A DNA stretch of 64,000 nucleotides from Rebecca billardiae RCC1528 (Eukaryota; Haptophyta): contig OZ251238.1 of the NCBI GenBank assembly GCA_965240325.2, positions 1,426,001-1,490,000 of the forward strand, written 5' to 3'. Numbering within the stretch: the first letter of the stretch is position 1; every line of letters begins with the position of its first letter. Of this stretch, positions 10,656 through 20,861 are shown piece after piece. The position numbers and the translations under genes are program-made. The notes beneath the pieces are model-generated. The model worked only from the letters and a program-made list of their open reading frames with translations. It made no database searches and was not told where the DNA came from.

Positions 10656-12212
10656 CCTTGTCCACGGGCGCAGGAATTTCGGGTGGGGATTTTCTTTTCC
10701 GAATATGTTGGTGATGCCGTGAGAGCACCACCAACCTCTGCCGCTGGCGGCTGCACTAACAGCGCGCTGGGCGGCGCTGGAGGGGCGAGATGGGCGCCGA
10801 CTGCGCGCCCTCCTGCGGTAGTTGCGTGCCCGCGAAGGCGGTGCGCGTGGTTGAGCGCGGCTGAAGAGCAGCTATTTGCGTCGTTCCACCGCTCGCCGTT
10901 CGGAATCACTGCATCCGCCGCGCCTCAGGCCATCGCGTGCGCCGCACCATTCACCAACAAGGAAGTTGTGTGCATTCCTCGGCTGACTGCACGCGTGCCG
11001 CGAGCAGCGGCGTCGGCGTCCGGCACTTGGTTGCACTGGGCAATGCCCAGGTAGTTTGTGCACGCGTCATCGCTCGTCACAGTACGCTGCCTGGCATGCG
11101 CATCTGCACTGGTCACACAGCCGTCAAACTGGCACGATCGAGCATCACGCAGCTGTCGGCATCGACCTACGGCAAGGGTCGTGTGAGCATGGAAAGCACT
11201 GACATGCGCCCTGCTGGATAGTGATGTAGTGAGCACATTCTCGCGTGAAAGGAGCGCGCGCCATTCAGGCCCCGGAAGCGGCGTCGGGGCTGGATGCTCA
11301 CGTCTTAGGCAGGCTGATGCTGCCTTCCGGCTGCACGGGTGCGTCTATCAAGGCTGACCGTGTGTGCACGATGCGCACCGTCAAGTTCGACACGAACGTC
11401 CAGACGTGAGCTACTGCTTGACAAGGTAGTATACACACATTCATACACGCGCCATGTCATCCGAGGAGGCACATACACGCAGGCCATCATGGGCCTCGTT
11501 CAGGTATATTCTGCATCAGCACGCATGCATGCACGTACTAGCTCGGGCCAAGATTGACGTCGGAGCACGAGTCAGGGAGTTCAATGCCGGGGCAGAGCTG
11601 GACAGCGGTCACGTGTGTGGCCACTCCGCGCGAGCGCACATGCTCCGCGTCACCGCATATCAGCATGGCGTGCGCTGCAACGTCATCGTCGGGCCAGAGC
11701 GCTTGTTCGACCAATCGGCTCGCATGAAGGATGCAATCAGCACACCTGAACGCAGCTGTTCGCGGACCCGCGCTCATGCGCGGCGGCGCAAGGCAGCGCC
11801 GTGCGTACAGTGTAGGCCTCGCCACGCGGAAGCGCACGCTCCGTGTTTGTCTCGCCTCGAATGGCGCACGCGGGGGAGCGGCTGGCCGTGTGGCGGTGTG
11901 CACAGACATGCTGGCCCGAGGCAAGTACAGCCGAATGCGATGCGCGGCGCGAAGCGGCGCATGGCACTTCAGCACGACTGCCCAGCTTAGCTCGCTGGCT
12001 CTGCGCTCGCGGGATCGTCCACACGCTCGGGAGCGCGGCGCCGTCGCCCGCTCGCCCGAGACGCACGCGGCCGCCGCGAAGCGCGCGGCTGAATAAATGA
12101 AAAGCGGAAATAAAAAGCGCGCCGATTTTCTCCGACCCTGGGTGCCGTGTCCCCAGTGGCTGGCTGGGAGTTGCGCTGGGCCGGCGAGATCAGACCAAAA
12201 TCAGACTGATGA
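10656..12212. other. Gene-poor region of lower GC
   Basis: About 1.5 kb with short opposing open frames only and no recognisable domain. Composition differs from the genes: less GC, many TGCA/GCATGC and CACA words. Similar texture occurs at 56600-58400, which suggests decayed or repeat-derived DNA. Confidence 0.4.
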
Positions 12213-13481
12213 GTGAGGAGAGCCATGCCGCGGCGGGTGCCAAGATGGGCCGGGCGCGAGCGCGTCTGGCCCGCGCCCGAGGCGTACGTGCGCCGGGCCA
12301 TGTCGGGCTGGCTCACCGACGCGCGCCTCCCCGCCGACGTGAAGCTCGCCGTGCACATGTCCCTGCTTAACCTCCTCGCCTGCGGCGCGACCGCTTCCAT
12401 CATCGGCACGACAGGATCTGGGATGGCGGTCTGCTGCCCGCCGCGCCCGCTGGACGCGCTGGGCTCGCTCGAGGCGAAGGACGTGGGCCGGCTCGAGTGC
12501 GCCGGGCTGATGCAGATCTTCGCCGGCATCCTCGACTTCATCGCCACCGTCGTCCTCCTGCACCTCGTCGTTGGGAACGGATCGTCGTTTGGAATTGTTC
12601 TCTGGGCTTCCATTCTCGCGGTGTGCGGCGCGCTCTCCGTGAGCGCCGGCGTCTCCTGCCGCCGCGCCGCCAGCCTATACCTGGGCGGAGAGGGGGAGGA
12701 GGAGCTGCCCGCCATGCCGCGCTTCTTCGTCGCCGACGCGCAGGAGGAGCCGCCCTCGCCGCCGCGCGGGCCGCCGCTCCGGACGGTGACCTTGCATGCA
12801 GCTGAGGACGAGGAGGAGGAGGAGGGCGCCGCGGCGCTGCTGCCGCGCACGAGCGCGCACGGCGCGGGCGCGCACGAGGCGGGCCGGTCGAGTAGCGCGG
12901 GCGCGGACGGGCATGGGCAGCACGCCGCGCCACCGTACGCGCCCGCGGCTGCCAGCGCCGCCCACGCCGCCGCTCCGGAGCTTCCAGGGCGTGTGCCCGA
13001 GTCGCGCGCGCTCGCGCCAGGCGCTCCGCCGGTGCCCGTGCGCCGGGGCTGGGAGATGGGCGTGGGGATGGCGGCGGCTGGCGGCGCGGATGCTGCGCCC
13101 GCCGCGCACGAGGGTGCAGCGAGCGGCAGCGGCCCCAGCGGCAGCGCGGGAGGCGCGGCGCGCGCCGCGGATAGTACATCTGCCGGGCGCGAGGAGATTG
13201 AGCTCGTTCCCGGAAACTTCCCGGCCCGCGGTCCGGTGCCACTGGCGGGCGGCCGCACGGCCACGGCGGCGGCTGGGGGCCGCTGCGGGCAAGTGAGTCC
13301 TTATTCTGGCGCGGCGGCTGCCAACGAGCTGCCGACGACGGCGCCCAGCAGCAACGAGCCCAGGCCAGGCTGGCCCAGCCCCAGCCCCCAGGCGCCGCAT
13401 GAGCAGAGCGGCGCCGCCACTGCAGACGATGTCGCTCCCACCGCCGCTCCGTCCGAGCAGCGATGCCAGCCGCCTCGATAG
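12213..13481 (+). CDS. Hypothetical multi-pass membrane protein with disordered tail
   Basis: A 422-residue protein of unknown family. Three hydrophobic segments lie in the first ~150 residues: around LAVHMSLLNLLACGATASII, then LMQIFAGILDFIATVVLLHL, and FGIVLWASILAVCGALSVSA. A CPP motif (VCCPPRP) sits in the first loop. The remaining ~270 residues are acidic, then Ala/Gly/Pro-rich and probably cytosolic and disordered. A run of eight acidic residues (DEDEEEEE) occurs near residue 200. The hydrophobic pattern is real, but I cannot assign a function. The upstream in-frame methionines (residues 5 and 30) are possible starts. Confidence 0.5.
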   Translation: MRRAMPRRVPRWAGRERVWPAPEAYVRRAMSGWLTDARLPADVKLAVHMSLLNLLACGATASIIGTTGSGMAVCCPPRPLDALGSLEAKDVGRLECAGLMQIFAGILDFIATVVLLHLVVGNGSSFGIVLWASILAVCGALSVSAGVSCRRAASLYLGGEGEEELPAMPRFFVADAQEEPPSPPRGPPLRTVTLHAAEDEEEEEGAAALLPRTSAHGAGAHEAGRSSSAGADGHGQHAAPPYAPAAASAAHAAAPELPGRVPESRALAPGAPPVPVRRGWEMGVGMAAAGGADAAPAAHEGAASGSGPSGSAGGAARAADSTSAGREEIELVPGNFPARGPVPLAGGRTATAAAGGRCGQVSPYSGAAAANELPTTAPSSNEPRPGWPSPSPQAPHEQSGAATADDVAPTAAPSEQRCQPPR

Positions 13482-14440
13482 TACGGATCGGCGTCTCGAG
13501 TCGTCGTCATCATCCTGCTACGCTGCTGACTGCGCGCCGTGCTGACGATGAGGACCGACGCCGCCCAGCCGACACCGACACGACCCGTCACTATTCGCCA
13601 CGGGCGCATCATCATCACCCGTTGCGGGCCGTTGGCAGCAGTCAGCGCCACCGTGGCCGTGCTCCGCGCCGTCCGTGCCTCCGGCGGAGCAGCCTGAGCC
13701 GCCCCGCCGCCCCGCGGCCGGCCCGGAGTGCCGAGTGGCCGCGGACCTGCGCACGACTGCCAGCGGCGCGCCGATTTTATCGCGGCGGCCGATACCGTAT
13801 TCAAATTCACTAATTGCTTCCGCACTGCTTATTGCCTTTAATACTACACACCGTGCTGGCCGACGACGATTGCGCGGCGCCGCGGCCTGACCGGACCGGC
13901 GGACTGTTTAGCGCGGGTCCGCTGTCGCTCGGATCGACCGCGGCCGGCGCCGGCGCGCTGCGGCCGCGGGGCCGCCGGATCCGGGATCGCGACGTATATC
14001 ACTGCTGCTATATATTGCTTGCATCATGACTACTACTGCTAGCTAGCTACTACTGATGCTGCGCTATTGTCTATCGTCGTACTCGTACTCGTAGGCTTCA
14101 GCAGCCGACTGTGAGGCACTCATGTGCTTACTGACACGGTCAACAGTGTCAGCATCACCGCTACCGGCTACGAGTACGACAGTCAAGTGTCATGAGTCGA
14201 GTTGGAACTCTTCAGACAGTCGTCGATCATGCAGCATCGGACTCGGTCAGCAGCGGAGTAGCTGCGGAGACGCGAGCGGCGTACAGTAATACTGATGAGT
14301 TGTACTGACAATCGCCTCGCGAGTTCAGGGACAACCGACTGCCAAATGAGTTAATGATGGCCCGTCGCGCGCGGCCCGGCACACACACCCCGCCGCCGGC
14401 AGCCACACGGCGCTCGCGGGCTCCGGCGCGGGGCGGCCGC
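13482..14440. other. Intergenic, no gene seen
   Basis: About 960 bp between convergent genes, AT-richer towards 14000-14340, with simple CTAGCTAGCTACTACTGATG-type words. No coding or RNA gene could be supported. Confidence 0.45.
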
Positions 14441-15564
14441 TCACGCCGACTTGAGCTCGATGTTGGCCGCCTTGAGCTCGCCCGCGTCCTCCTCGCTGAG
14501 CGCGTTGCCCGCGACGCTCATTTTGCGCAGGTGCTTCATCTGCGTCGGCTTGAAGCCGAGCGAGTCGAGGGCGTTGTTCTCGAGGTACAGCCCCTTGAGG
14601 TTCTCAAGGCTGGCGATCGTGCCCGGCAGCTTCGTCAGCTTGTTGTTCTCCAGGTTGAGATCCTCCACCTCGCCGAGCTGGCCGATCTCGGCCGGGAGAT
14701 TGCTCAGCCGGTTGTGGTCGAGGAACAGCCCTTTGAGCGACTTCAGGCTGCCGAGCTCGGGCGGGATGGCCACGAGGCGGTTGTGGCTCAGCCGCAGCTC
14801 GCGCAGCTGCGCGAGCTGCCCGATCGACGCGGGCAGCTCCGACAGCGCGTTCGATCGCAGCGAGAGCTCCGTCAGCGCGCGCAGGTCGCCGAGCGCCGCC
14901 GGCAGCGCGCCGAGTCGGTTCTCGTCCGCGTACAGTCCCTCGAGCTGCGTGCACGCGCAGAGCGAGGCGGGGAATTCGCGCAGCGCGTTGCGCGAGAGCA
15001 TGAGGCCCTTCAGCGCCGCGCACCCGCCGATCGAGCCGGGCAGCGCGGGCAGCGCGTTCCCCTCGGCGAAGAGGCCCTCCAGCTTCGTCAAGCGGCCGAG
15101 GGCCTCCGGGAGAATCGCCAGCCGCTTGTTGTTGCGCGCGTGCAGCTCGGTGAGGTCTGCGAGCTGGCCGAGCTCCTCGGGGAGCGCGGTGAGCGAGTTG
15201 CCGTCGAGCACAAGCGTCTCGGCGGAGCTAAGCGAGAAGACAGCGGCCGGCACTTCTTGCAGCCCCTGCGCGCGCGCGCACCCGGGCGAAAGGGTAGGCC
15301 GTCGCGCCGCGCGCGCACGGCGGTCACCAGGGCCGAGCTCGATGGGCACGCACGTCTCCGCGGGTGCGGACGAGAGCCATGACTGCCCACGTGCCACCCC
15401 GCCAGCCGCGCCGCGCCGCGCCCTGCGCCGCGCACGCGCGCCGCCGCGCGCTCGCCGCGCGCTCGGGCGCTCACCTTGTCTTCCAAGTCCACCTCCGTGG
15501 CGCCCTCGTCGAGGTCAAGGTCGAGGGCCTCGTTGAGCGCGGCGAGATCCTCGGCCAGGCCCAT
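14441..15564 (-). CDS. Leucine-rich repeat protein (2 exons)
   Basis: A 304-residue cytosolic LRR protein. Exon 1 is 15564-15475 (30 codons, MGLAEDLAALNEALD...DLEDK) and exon 2 is 15265-14441; the 209-bp intron is GTGAGC...AG. Ten to eleven repeats of about 23 residues follow the pattern LxxLxLxxNxLxxLPxxIGxL (e.g. LRELRLSHNRLVAIPPELGS, VEDLNLENNKLTKLP). This is the typical short repeat of plant Ras-group-related LRRs and SHOC2-like scaffolds. There is no signal peptide, kinase or other domain, so it is probably a protein-interaction scaffold. The last segment (MKHLRKMSVAGNALSEEDAG) caps the solenoid. This intron has the only canonical GTGAG donor among those I resolved. Confidence 0.85.
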
Positions 15565-16068
15565 GGGCTGCCGCACGTCTGGCGCCGCCAGACGCCCCCG
15601 GCGCAGCCTCGGCGCGCTGCGACGCACGCGCGCTGTCGGTCCCTTCGTCGCCTGCCGCCCGTGCACCGAGACGGCCTCCTTCTTGGCTTTTTCTCAAGTG
15701 TCAGTCTCTCACGCAGAAGGCTCACCGCGAGCACAGCTACACTTTGCTAATTGATTCGGAACGATGGCTGCCGTGGCCGCGTTCTCGGTGACCCATTACT
15801 CACATTGCTAGGCGAAATATCGATCTGGAGATCTTGGGCGGCCGAGCGCGCGCGAGCACGTGGCACACGAGATACCCACGTCATATTATGCGGCACAGTC
15901 TGAAGTCTCTAACACGCAATAGTAGGACGCGCCGGCTTGGAGCCGGCTCTGTCCTCCGTGGATTTTGCCGGCTGCCGCCGTAGCTTTTCCCGGCAGCAAC
16001 GCGCGGCGCGGCGGCGGCCTCGCCTGTCCACAAGCAGCAAGCCATGGTGGCGTCCACGGCGTGAGTCG
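15565..16068. other. Divergent intergenic region, LRR gene / PP2C gene
   Basis: About 500 bp between two divergent start codons. It includes an AT-richer core (15740-15910) that may carry promoters. If translation of the phosphatase starts at the upstream in-frame ATG at 15937, the spacer is 372 bp. Confidence 0.45.
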
Positions 16069-18180
16069 ATGATGGAGGCCCCGGAGAGGCTGCGCATCAG
16101 CGTGGACACGGCCGACGAGGCGCTCCGACGCTTCAAGCACGTCCCCGGCTTCGCCCAAGCCTACCTGCGCGCGCGCCGCCAGCAGGCGCCGCTTGAACAC
16201 TTCCTGCCACTCGAGCTGCCCCTCGTCGTGGACGCGCGCGACGTGGCGGTGCAGTTCGGCGAGCCCGCGGCGTGGCGCGCGGGGATCGCCGGGCGCATCT
16301 GCGCGGGCGACCTGCGCATCGCCACCCTCGACGTCGGCCACGTGCCCACACGCGCGCGCCCGTCGTCAACCCTCCCTTTCGGTTCAGTCACGAGTCCGCC
16401 GCCGGCGCGCGCCGCGGGGAGCTCGCTGAACGGCGCGTCGGACGCGGCGACGTCGAGCCCTATCGTGGCTGACGACGGCAACGTGCACGCGCGCGAGGGC
16501 CTCGCCACCGCGCCGCACGCCGCCAGCCTCTCGCGCCACCCACATCACCACCACCACCTGTCGCTCTCGGCGCACCACCACCACCATCATCACCACCATG
16601 GGCTGCACGGCGCGGCGGGCGGGCGCGGCGGCGGCAGCTCCAGGTACTCGTCGCGGCTCAAGTACGGCGCGTGCGCGGCGCAGGGCCCGGTGCCGCACAT
16701 GGAGAACGAGCACACCATGTGGCGCGGCGCGACCGCCTCTTGGCCCACGCTCACCGTCTGCTACATCGGCATCTTTGACGGTCACGGCGGCAGGCGAGCG
16801 GCGCAGTTCTGCCGCGAGCAGATGATGTTCAACATCATGAGCACGGCGGAGTACGTGCAGCACCTCTCGGCGATCGTTGACGAGGAGCTCCCGCCCTCGC
16901 GCACCACGAGCACCGCCTCCGCCTCGCTGCCCCCGCCCGTCGAGTCCGTTAGTCGATCCGCCTCGGCGCCGCTCCGGTCGCACGACGTCGACGATGCCGC
17001 CGTCGCGACCGCGCCGCCGCCGCCGCTCGCGCACGCGGCGGCGTTGGCGCACGCGGCGAACCCAGAGGCGCCGACGGCGGCGGAGGCGGGCGTGGGCGTC
17101 GACCGCGAGCTGCTGCACACGCGCGGCACGCCGCTCCCGCCGCCGCGCAACGACCCGGGCGACAGTGGCCGCCCCGGCGCAGCCGCCGGCTCGATACTGC
17201 CGCGGGCGCCGCCGCCGCCGCCGCCGCCGCCGGCGATCGACATTGGCGGCGCTGCGGCGCCCGGCGGTGCCGGCGGCGACGTGGGCGGCGCGGGCGGCGC
17301 CGCTGCGGCGGCTGCGGCCGCGGCGCACGCCGAGCACCGCGCCATGCACACCGCGCTACGCGAGGGCTTCCTCCGGACCGACCGCGACTTTCTGAGGACG
17401 GTTGTGAGACCGGACCTGGGCTCTGGCGCGGGCGCGGGCGCGGGCGCCGCTGCCGGCGGGCCGCCGGCCGGCGGCGGCTCCGAGGAGGCGCCGATCACGG
17501 ACTACGTGGGCTGCACGGCGCTGACCGCGCTGCTCGTCGACGACACGCTCTTCATCGCGTGGGCCGGCGACTGCCGCGCCGTCCTCTGCCGAGGGGGCCG
17601 CGCGCACGCGCTCTCTGCAGACCACCGCCCGGGCTGCGAGCGCGAGCGCTTGCGCGTCGAATCACTCGGCGGCTTCGTCGCGGACGGGCGGGTGGGCGGG
17701 TTCCTGGGCGTGTGCCGCGCGATCGGCGACTTCGACCCCAAGTCGGGCGCGAAGCTCACCGGACTCTCCGCCACGCCGGACTCTGCGCACATCCGCCTCT
17801 CCGACAAGGATGAGTTCTTAATCCTCGGCTGCGACGGGCTTTGGGAAGTCGTGTCGACGGAGGCGGCGACCGCGCTCGCGCGCGCAGAGCTGCTGGCGTA
17901 CGGCGACGCGCAGATGGCGGCGGAGCGGCTGGTCGAGGAAGCGCTGAAGCGGCACGTCGACGACAACGTCACCGTGCAGGTCGTCACCTTCGGCAACAGC
18001 TTCAGCTCCGACCTCGACGGCAAGGGCGGCGCGGGCAGCGCGCCGCGCGAGCGGCCTCGGCTCAAGCTGGCGCCGCGGCGCGCACCCGTGAACGGCGGCG
18101 GCTCCGCGAGCGCGGCGCCGTCGCCGGGCACGCCGCCGGCCGCGGGCGCGCGGCACGCCCTCACGCCGCCGCCGCCCTGA
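16069..18180 (+). CDS. PP2C-family Ser/Thr phosphatase with large inserts
   Basis: Metal-dependent (Mg/Mn) protein phosphatase. The conserved PP2C motifs appear in order: HMENEHTM before the core, IGIFDGHGGRRAAQF (the metal-binding DGHGG), YVGCTALTALLVDDTLFIAW with AGDCRAVL, SADHRPGCERER, FLGVCRAIGDFDPK, FLILGCDGLWEVVS and VDDNVTVQVV. Metal-ligand aspartates are present in all of them. Unusual features are an N-terminal ~190-residue region with a long His-rich run (HHHHH...HHHHHHHHH), and a ~170-residue low-complexity Pro/Ala insert between the DGHGG helix and the catalytic sheet. The chosen start MMEAPERLRISVDTADEAL begins structured sequence; an upstream in-frame ATG at 15937 would add 44 Arg-rich residues. 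No intron is needed. Confidence 0.85.
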   Translation: MMEAPERLRISVDTADEALRRFKHVPGFAQAYLRARRQQAPLEHFLPLELPLVVDARDVAVQFGEPAAWRAGIAGRICAGDLRIATLDVGHVPTRARPSSTLPFGSVTSPPPARAAGSSLNGASDAATSSPIVADDGNVHAREGLATAPHAASLSRHPHHHHHLSLSAHHHHHHHHHGLHGAAGGRGGGSSRYSSRLKYGACAAQGPVPHMENEHTMWRGATASWPTLTVCYIGIFDGHGGRRAAQFCREQMMFNIMSTAEYVQHLSAIVDEELPPSRTTSTASASLPPPVESVSRSASAPLRSHDVDDAAVATAPPPPLAHAAALAHAANPEAPTAAEAGVGVDRELLHTRGTPLPPPRNDPGDSGRPGAAAGSILPRAPPPPPPPPAIDIGGAAAPGGAGGDVGGAGGAAAAAAAAAHAEHRAMHTALREGFLRTDRDFLRTVVRPDLGSGAGAGAGAAAGGPPAGGGSEEAPITDYVGCTALTALLVDDTLFIAWAGDCRAVLCRGGRAHALSADHRPGCERERLRVESLGGFVADGRVGGFLGVCRAIGDFDPKSGAKLTGLSATPDSAHIRLSDKDEFLILGCDGLWEVVSTEAATALARAELLAYGDAQMAAERLVEEALKRHVDDNVTVQVVTFGNSFSSDLDGKGGAGSAPRERPRLKLAPRRAPVNGGGSASAAPSPGTPPAAGARHALTPPPP

Positions 18181-18644
18181 CGCCGCCGCGCCGCGCCGCG
18201 CCGACGCGCGCGATGGCGTCGCTGCGCCGAGGCTGCGCGGTTCCGCGCCTCGGCTTCGGGCGCCCCGGGCCCGGGCCCCGGGCCCGGCCCGCCCGGGACG
18301 ATCAGACGACTCTGCGTCTGTAGTGAGTGCGGATCTCCAGGGCGCGCGCCCTTTGGATGAATAGTTTGCCTTTGGCTGGCGCGGTAAATACGAATGTAGG
18401 GCTGACTCGAGCCCGCAGAGTCTGGTGCACAGCTTGATGCTGCACTCACGGAAGGCGAAGCCACGACGGCTGTCGGCTGACAATGGTGGGAGCAAAGCCA
18501 AAGAAATAAGCTGGAGATTTCGTCGCGCTTTTGCGCAGCTGCGCACTGGACCAGAACTCACCGCTGCTCCGCCTCCTGTTGACCGCCTCGGGTTCAGCAT
18601 GGCCGCGTCGATACACGCATGCGTAGCTAGTAGTGTAGTTTTTT
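18181..18644. other. Intergenic with GC-only palindromic tract
   Basis: No gene. About 80-115 bp after the phosphatase stop is a G/C-only stretch (about 18261-18297) built of overlapping CCCGGG/GGGCCC palindromes that could form a very stable hairpin in the transcript. The last 200 bp precede the XK-like gene. Confidence 0.45.
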
Positions 18645-20210
18645 ATGACCGTCGCCACCGTCCACGTGTCCGCTGCACGCGCGGCGGCGCTGCTCGTGCT
18701 CGCGCTCACGTGCTTACCCACGCTGCTACTCGCTCTGCCGGCTGGCGATGCGGCGGATGCGCGCTCGGCGCACACGCGTCACGTGCGAGCGCCCGCCCTG
18801 CTCGCGGCGGATGCGGCTGACGAGCTGCACGACAGCACGGCCACGGCGGCGTGCGACGGCGGCGCGTGCGAGACGAATGCGACGGCTACTCCCGCGCCCA
18901 AAGACGACGCGAAGTCCTCTGACACCACCACCGAGCACGCGGCCGCGTCTGCCCCGGCGCCGCGTTCGCGCAACGAGACGCTGCCGACGGCGGGCGATGT
19001 GGGCGAGCCCGAGGCGCACGACGAGCGGCTGGAGACGGCGCTGTGCCTCCAGCGCATCGGCCGGGAGGACAAGCACGTCCTCTTTTCGCCAGAGACGGTG
19101 CTCGAGAAGCTCGGCCTTGCGGCGGTGGTGCTCCTGGCCGTGGTGGGCGCGGCGTTTATGGCAGGGCTGGTGGCCAGGGCGTATCGCCGCGGCGGTTGGA
19201 AGCACTTCACGAAGGCGGTGATGATGCTCGACGGCGCGCTGCTTGCGACCATCGACGGTGTGACGGACGTGCTCCTTGGAGCCGAGTGGCTCCGGTGCGG
19301 CCACACCGTCTGGGCGGCGATCGCGCTCGGCTGCGTCGGGCTGAACACGCTGGCGGCACTCGTCTTCGGCGCGGGGATGGGCGCCATCCCAGGCGGGGAC
19401 TCGAAGTGCGAGCGCGCCGGGGCGGCCGTGACGAGCGTGCTGCAGCTTTGCGCCGTGCACGCGGCGGTGGTGCGCGTGTGGCGAGGTGAGCACGTCGACC
19501 CAGTTGAGGCAGCGGCAGTGCTCGAGCTCAAGCAGTTGGAGGTGGCGCTCGAGGCGGCGCCGCAGGTGTTCGTGCAGGGGTACGTGCTGCTGTGGCTGGG
19601 CACGGAGCGCGCGTCGGCGCTGTCGTGGGTCTCGCTCGCCGTCTCCGTCGCGGGCATGAGCCTCGTGCTCGGCGACGTCCACGCCGACGATATGCGCCTC
19701 GCAGACTATCCCGGCGCGCGCGACGGCGGCGGCGCGAGATGGGCGGCGCGCGCGCTCGGTCCGCTCGGCGTGGTGAGCCGCGCGCTGCCGATCGCGCTGT
19801 TCGGCTGCGCTTTCGGCAACTGGCTCGCGCCGCCGCTGCTCGGCGCGTTCGCCGTGCTCGTCGCCCTTGTGCGCTCCACGCAGAGGCACGATCGCGGGTA
19901 TGAGGCGTGGGGCTATGCAGTGTTCTTCTCCTTCCTCTACTACGCGGCCACGCCCCTTGTGTGGCTGCAGGGCGACACCAGCGCGCGCGGCGAGGCGCGC
20001 ATCGTCGTGTGGACGGCGGCGGCCGAGCTCGCGCTCGGCGCCACAGCGCTCGGCGCGCCGTCGTATTGGCGCGCCGCGCAGCCCACCGGCTTGCTGGTGG
20101 TCGCCGCGTGCGTGTTCGGCGTGTGCTGGCTGGGCCGGCTGGGCGCAGCCGCCGTGCTGCTGCGCGCCAAGGCGGACCATCAGAGCGAGGCGCTACTGGC
20201 GCTGCGCTGA
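18645..20210 (+). CDS. XK-related-like polytopic membrane protein, paralogue 1
   Basis: A 521-residue protein with an N-terminal signal peptide (AAALLVLALTCLPTLLLALP), a ~100-residue polar, Cys-containing lumenal region, and then about eight to ten hydrophobic segments. The segment LKQLEVALEAAPQVFVQGYV followed by ALSWVSLAVSVAGMSLVLGD matches the hallmark of XK-related proteins (LRLxExxLExxPQLxLQ, then a helix ending in a D), some of which are phospholipid scramblases. The preceding DGVTDVLLGAEWL also fits the family's D-x2-D membrane helix. Function here is inferred only from the fold. A close intronless paralogue lies at 33501-35123 in the same orientation. Confidence 0.65.
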   Translation: MTVATVHVSAARAAALLVLALTCLPTLLLALPAGDAADARSAHTRHVRAPALLAADAADELHDSTATAACDGGACETNATATPAPKDDAKSSDTTTEHAAASAPAPRSRNETLPTAGDVGEPEAHDERLETALCLQRIGREDKHVLFSPETVLEKLGLAAVVLLAVVGAAFMAGLVARAYRRGGWKHFTKAVMMLDGALLATIDGVTDVLLGAEWLRCGHTVWAAIALGCVGLNTLAALVFGAGMGAIPGGDSKCERAGAAVTSVLQLCAVHAAVVRVWRGEHVDPVEAAAVLELKQLEVALEAAPQVFVQGYVLLWLGTERASALSWVSLAVSVAGMSLVLGDVHADDMRLADYPGARDGGGARWAARALGPLGVVSRALPIALFGCAFGNWLAPPLLGAFAVLVALVRSTQRHDRGYEAWGYAVFFSFLYYAATPLVWLQGDTSARGEARIVVWTAAAELALGATALGAPSYWRAAQPTGLLVVAACVFGVCWLGRLGAAAVLLRAKADHQSEALLALR

Positions 20211-20861
20211 CGGCTGATGAGTCACTGCTGAGCGCGTGCGCGCATTCACTTGCTGTGATGCGCAGTGTCAGTCTTCGGATTATGACGATCGTCGCAGACG
20301 ACGTGATGCAGTGCTGCTGACGATGGCATCCGATGGCTGAGTGCACTATAGCAGACGATATACTGATGCTGTATACTGCATCCTGCTGTATATATAGTCA
20401 GCTGCTATAGCACGCAGCAGTATCATCATCATCTATCACTCATTATAATCCGTCCGAAACTCGGGCGAAACTGAGTATAGTGAGTAGTGCCGATGATGAC
20501 GATATATGATCGTCATCGTCGTCATCATCATCACTCAAGTCAGGCAGTCTGGCGGGGCACTCGGCCGGCGCGCGGCCCACCCGGGCCGGGCGCATAGTAG
20601 TGTACAGAGGCGGTGGCGACGACGAGGATCCGCCGGTATGCTTATTGATGCTGCTCGTCGGTGATGTTGTACAGCACGCGGGCAACGCGCGCGCGTCGCG
20701 TCTGGGCCGCACCCTCGGCAGCGCTTGCACTCCGGGCGCACCAGGACGCGTAGTCACAGTGTAGGGGTGAGTAGGAAGAATGAACCCGCGCCAGCGTTCC
20801 GGCTCGGGAGGGGCCCCCAGGCCAGCGGCCGGCGCGGCGGCGGCGGCGGCGCGCGCTCAGC
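20211..20861. other. Convergent intergenic spacer
   Basis: Low-GC, TGATGA/CATCATC-rich spacer with small inverted repeats, for example GATGACGAT-atatg-ATCGTCATC near 20490-20520. No gene. Confidence 0.45.
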
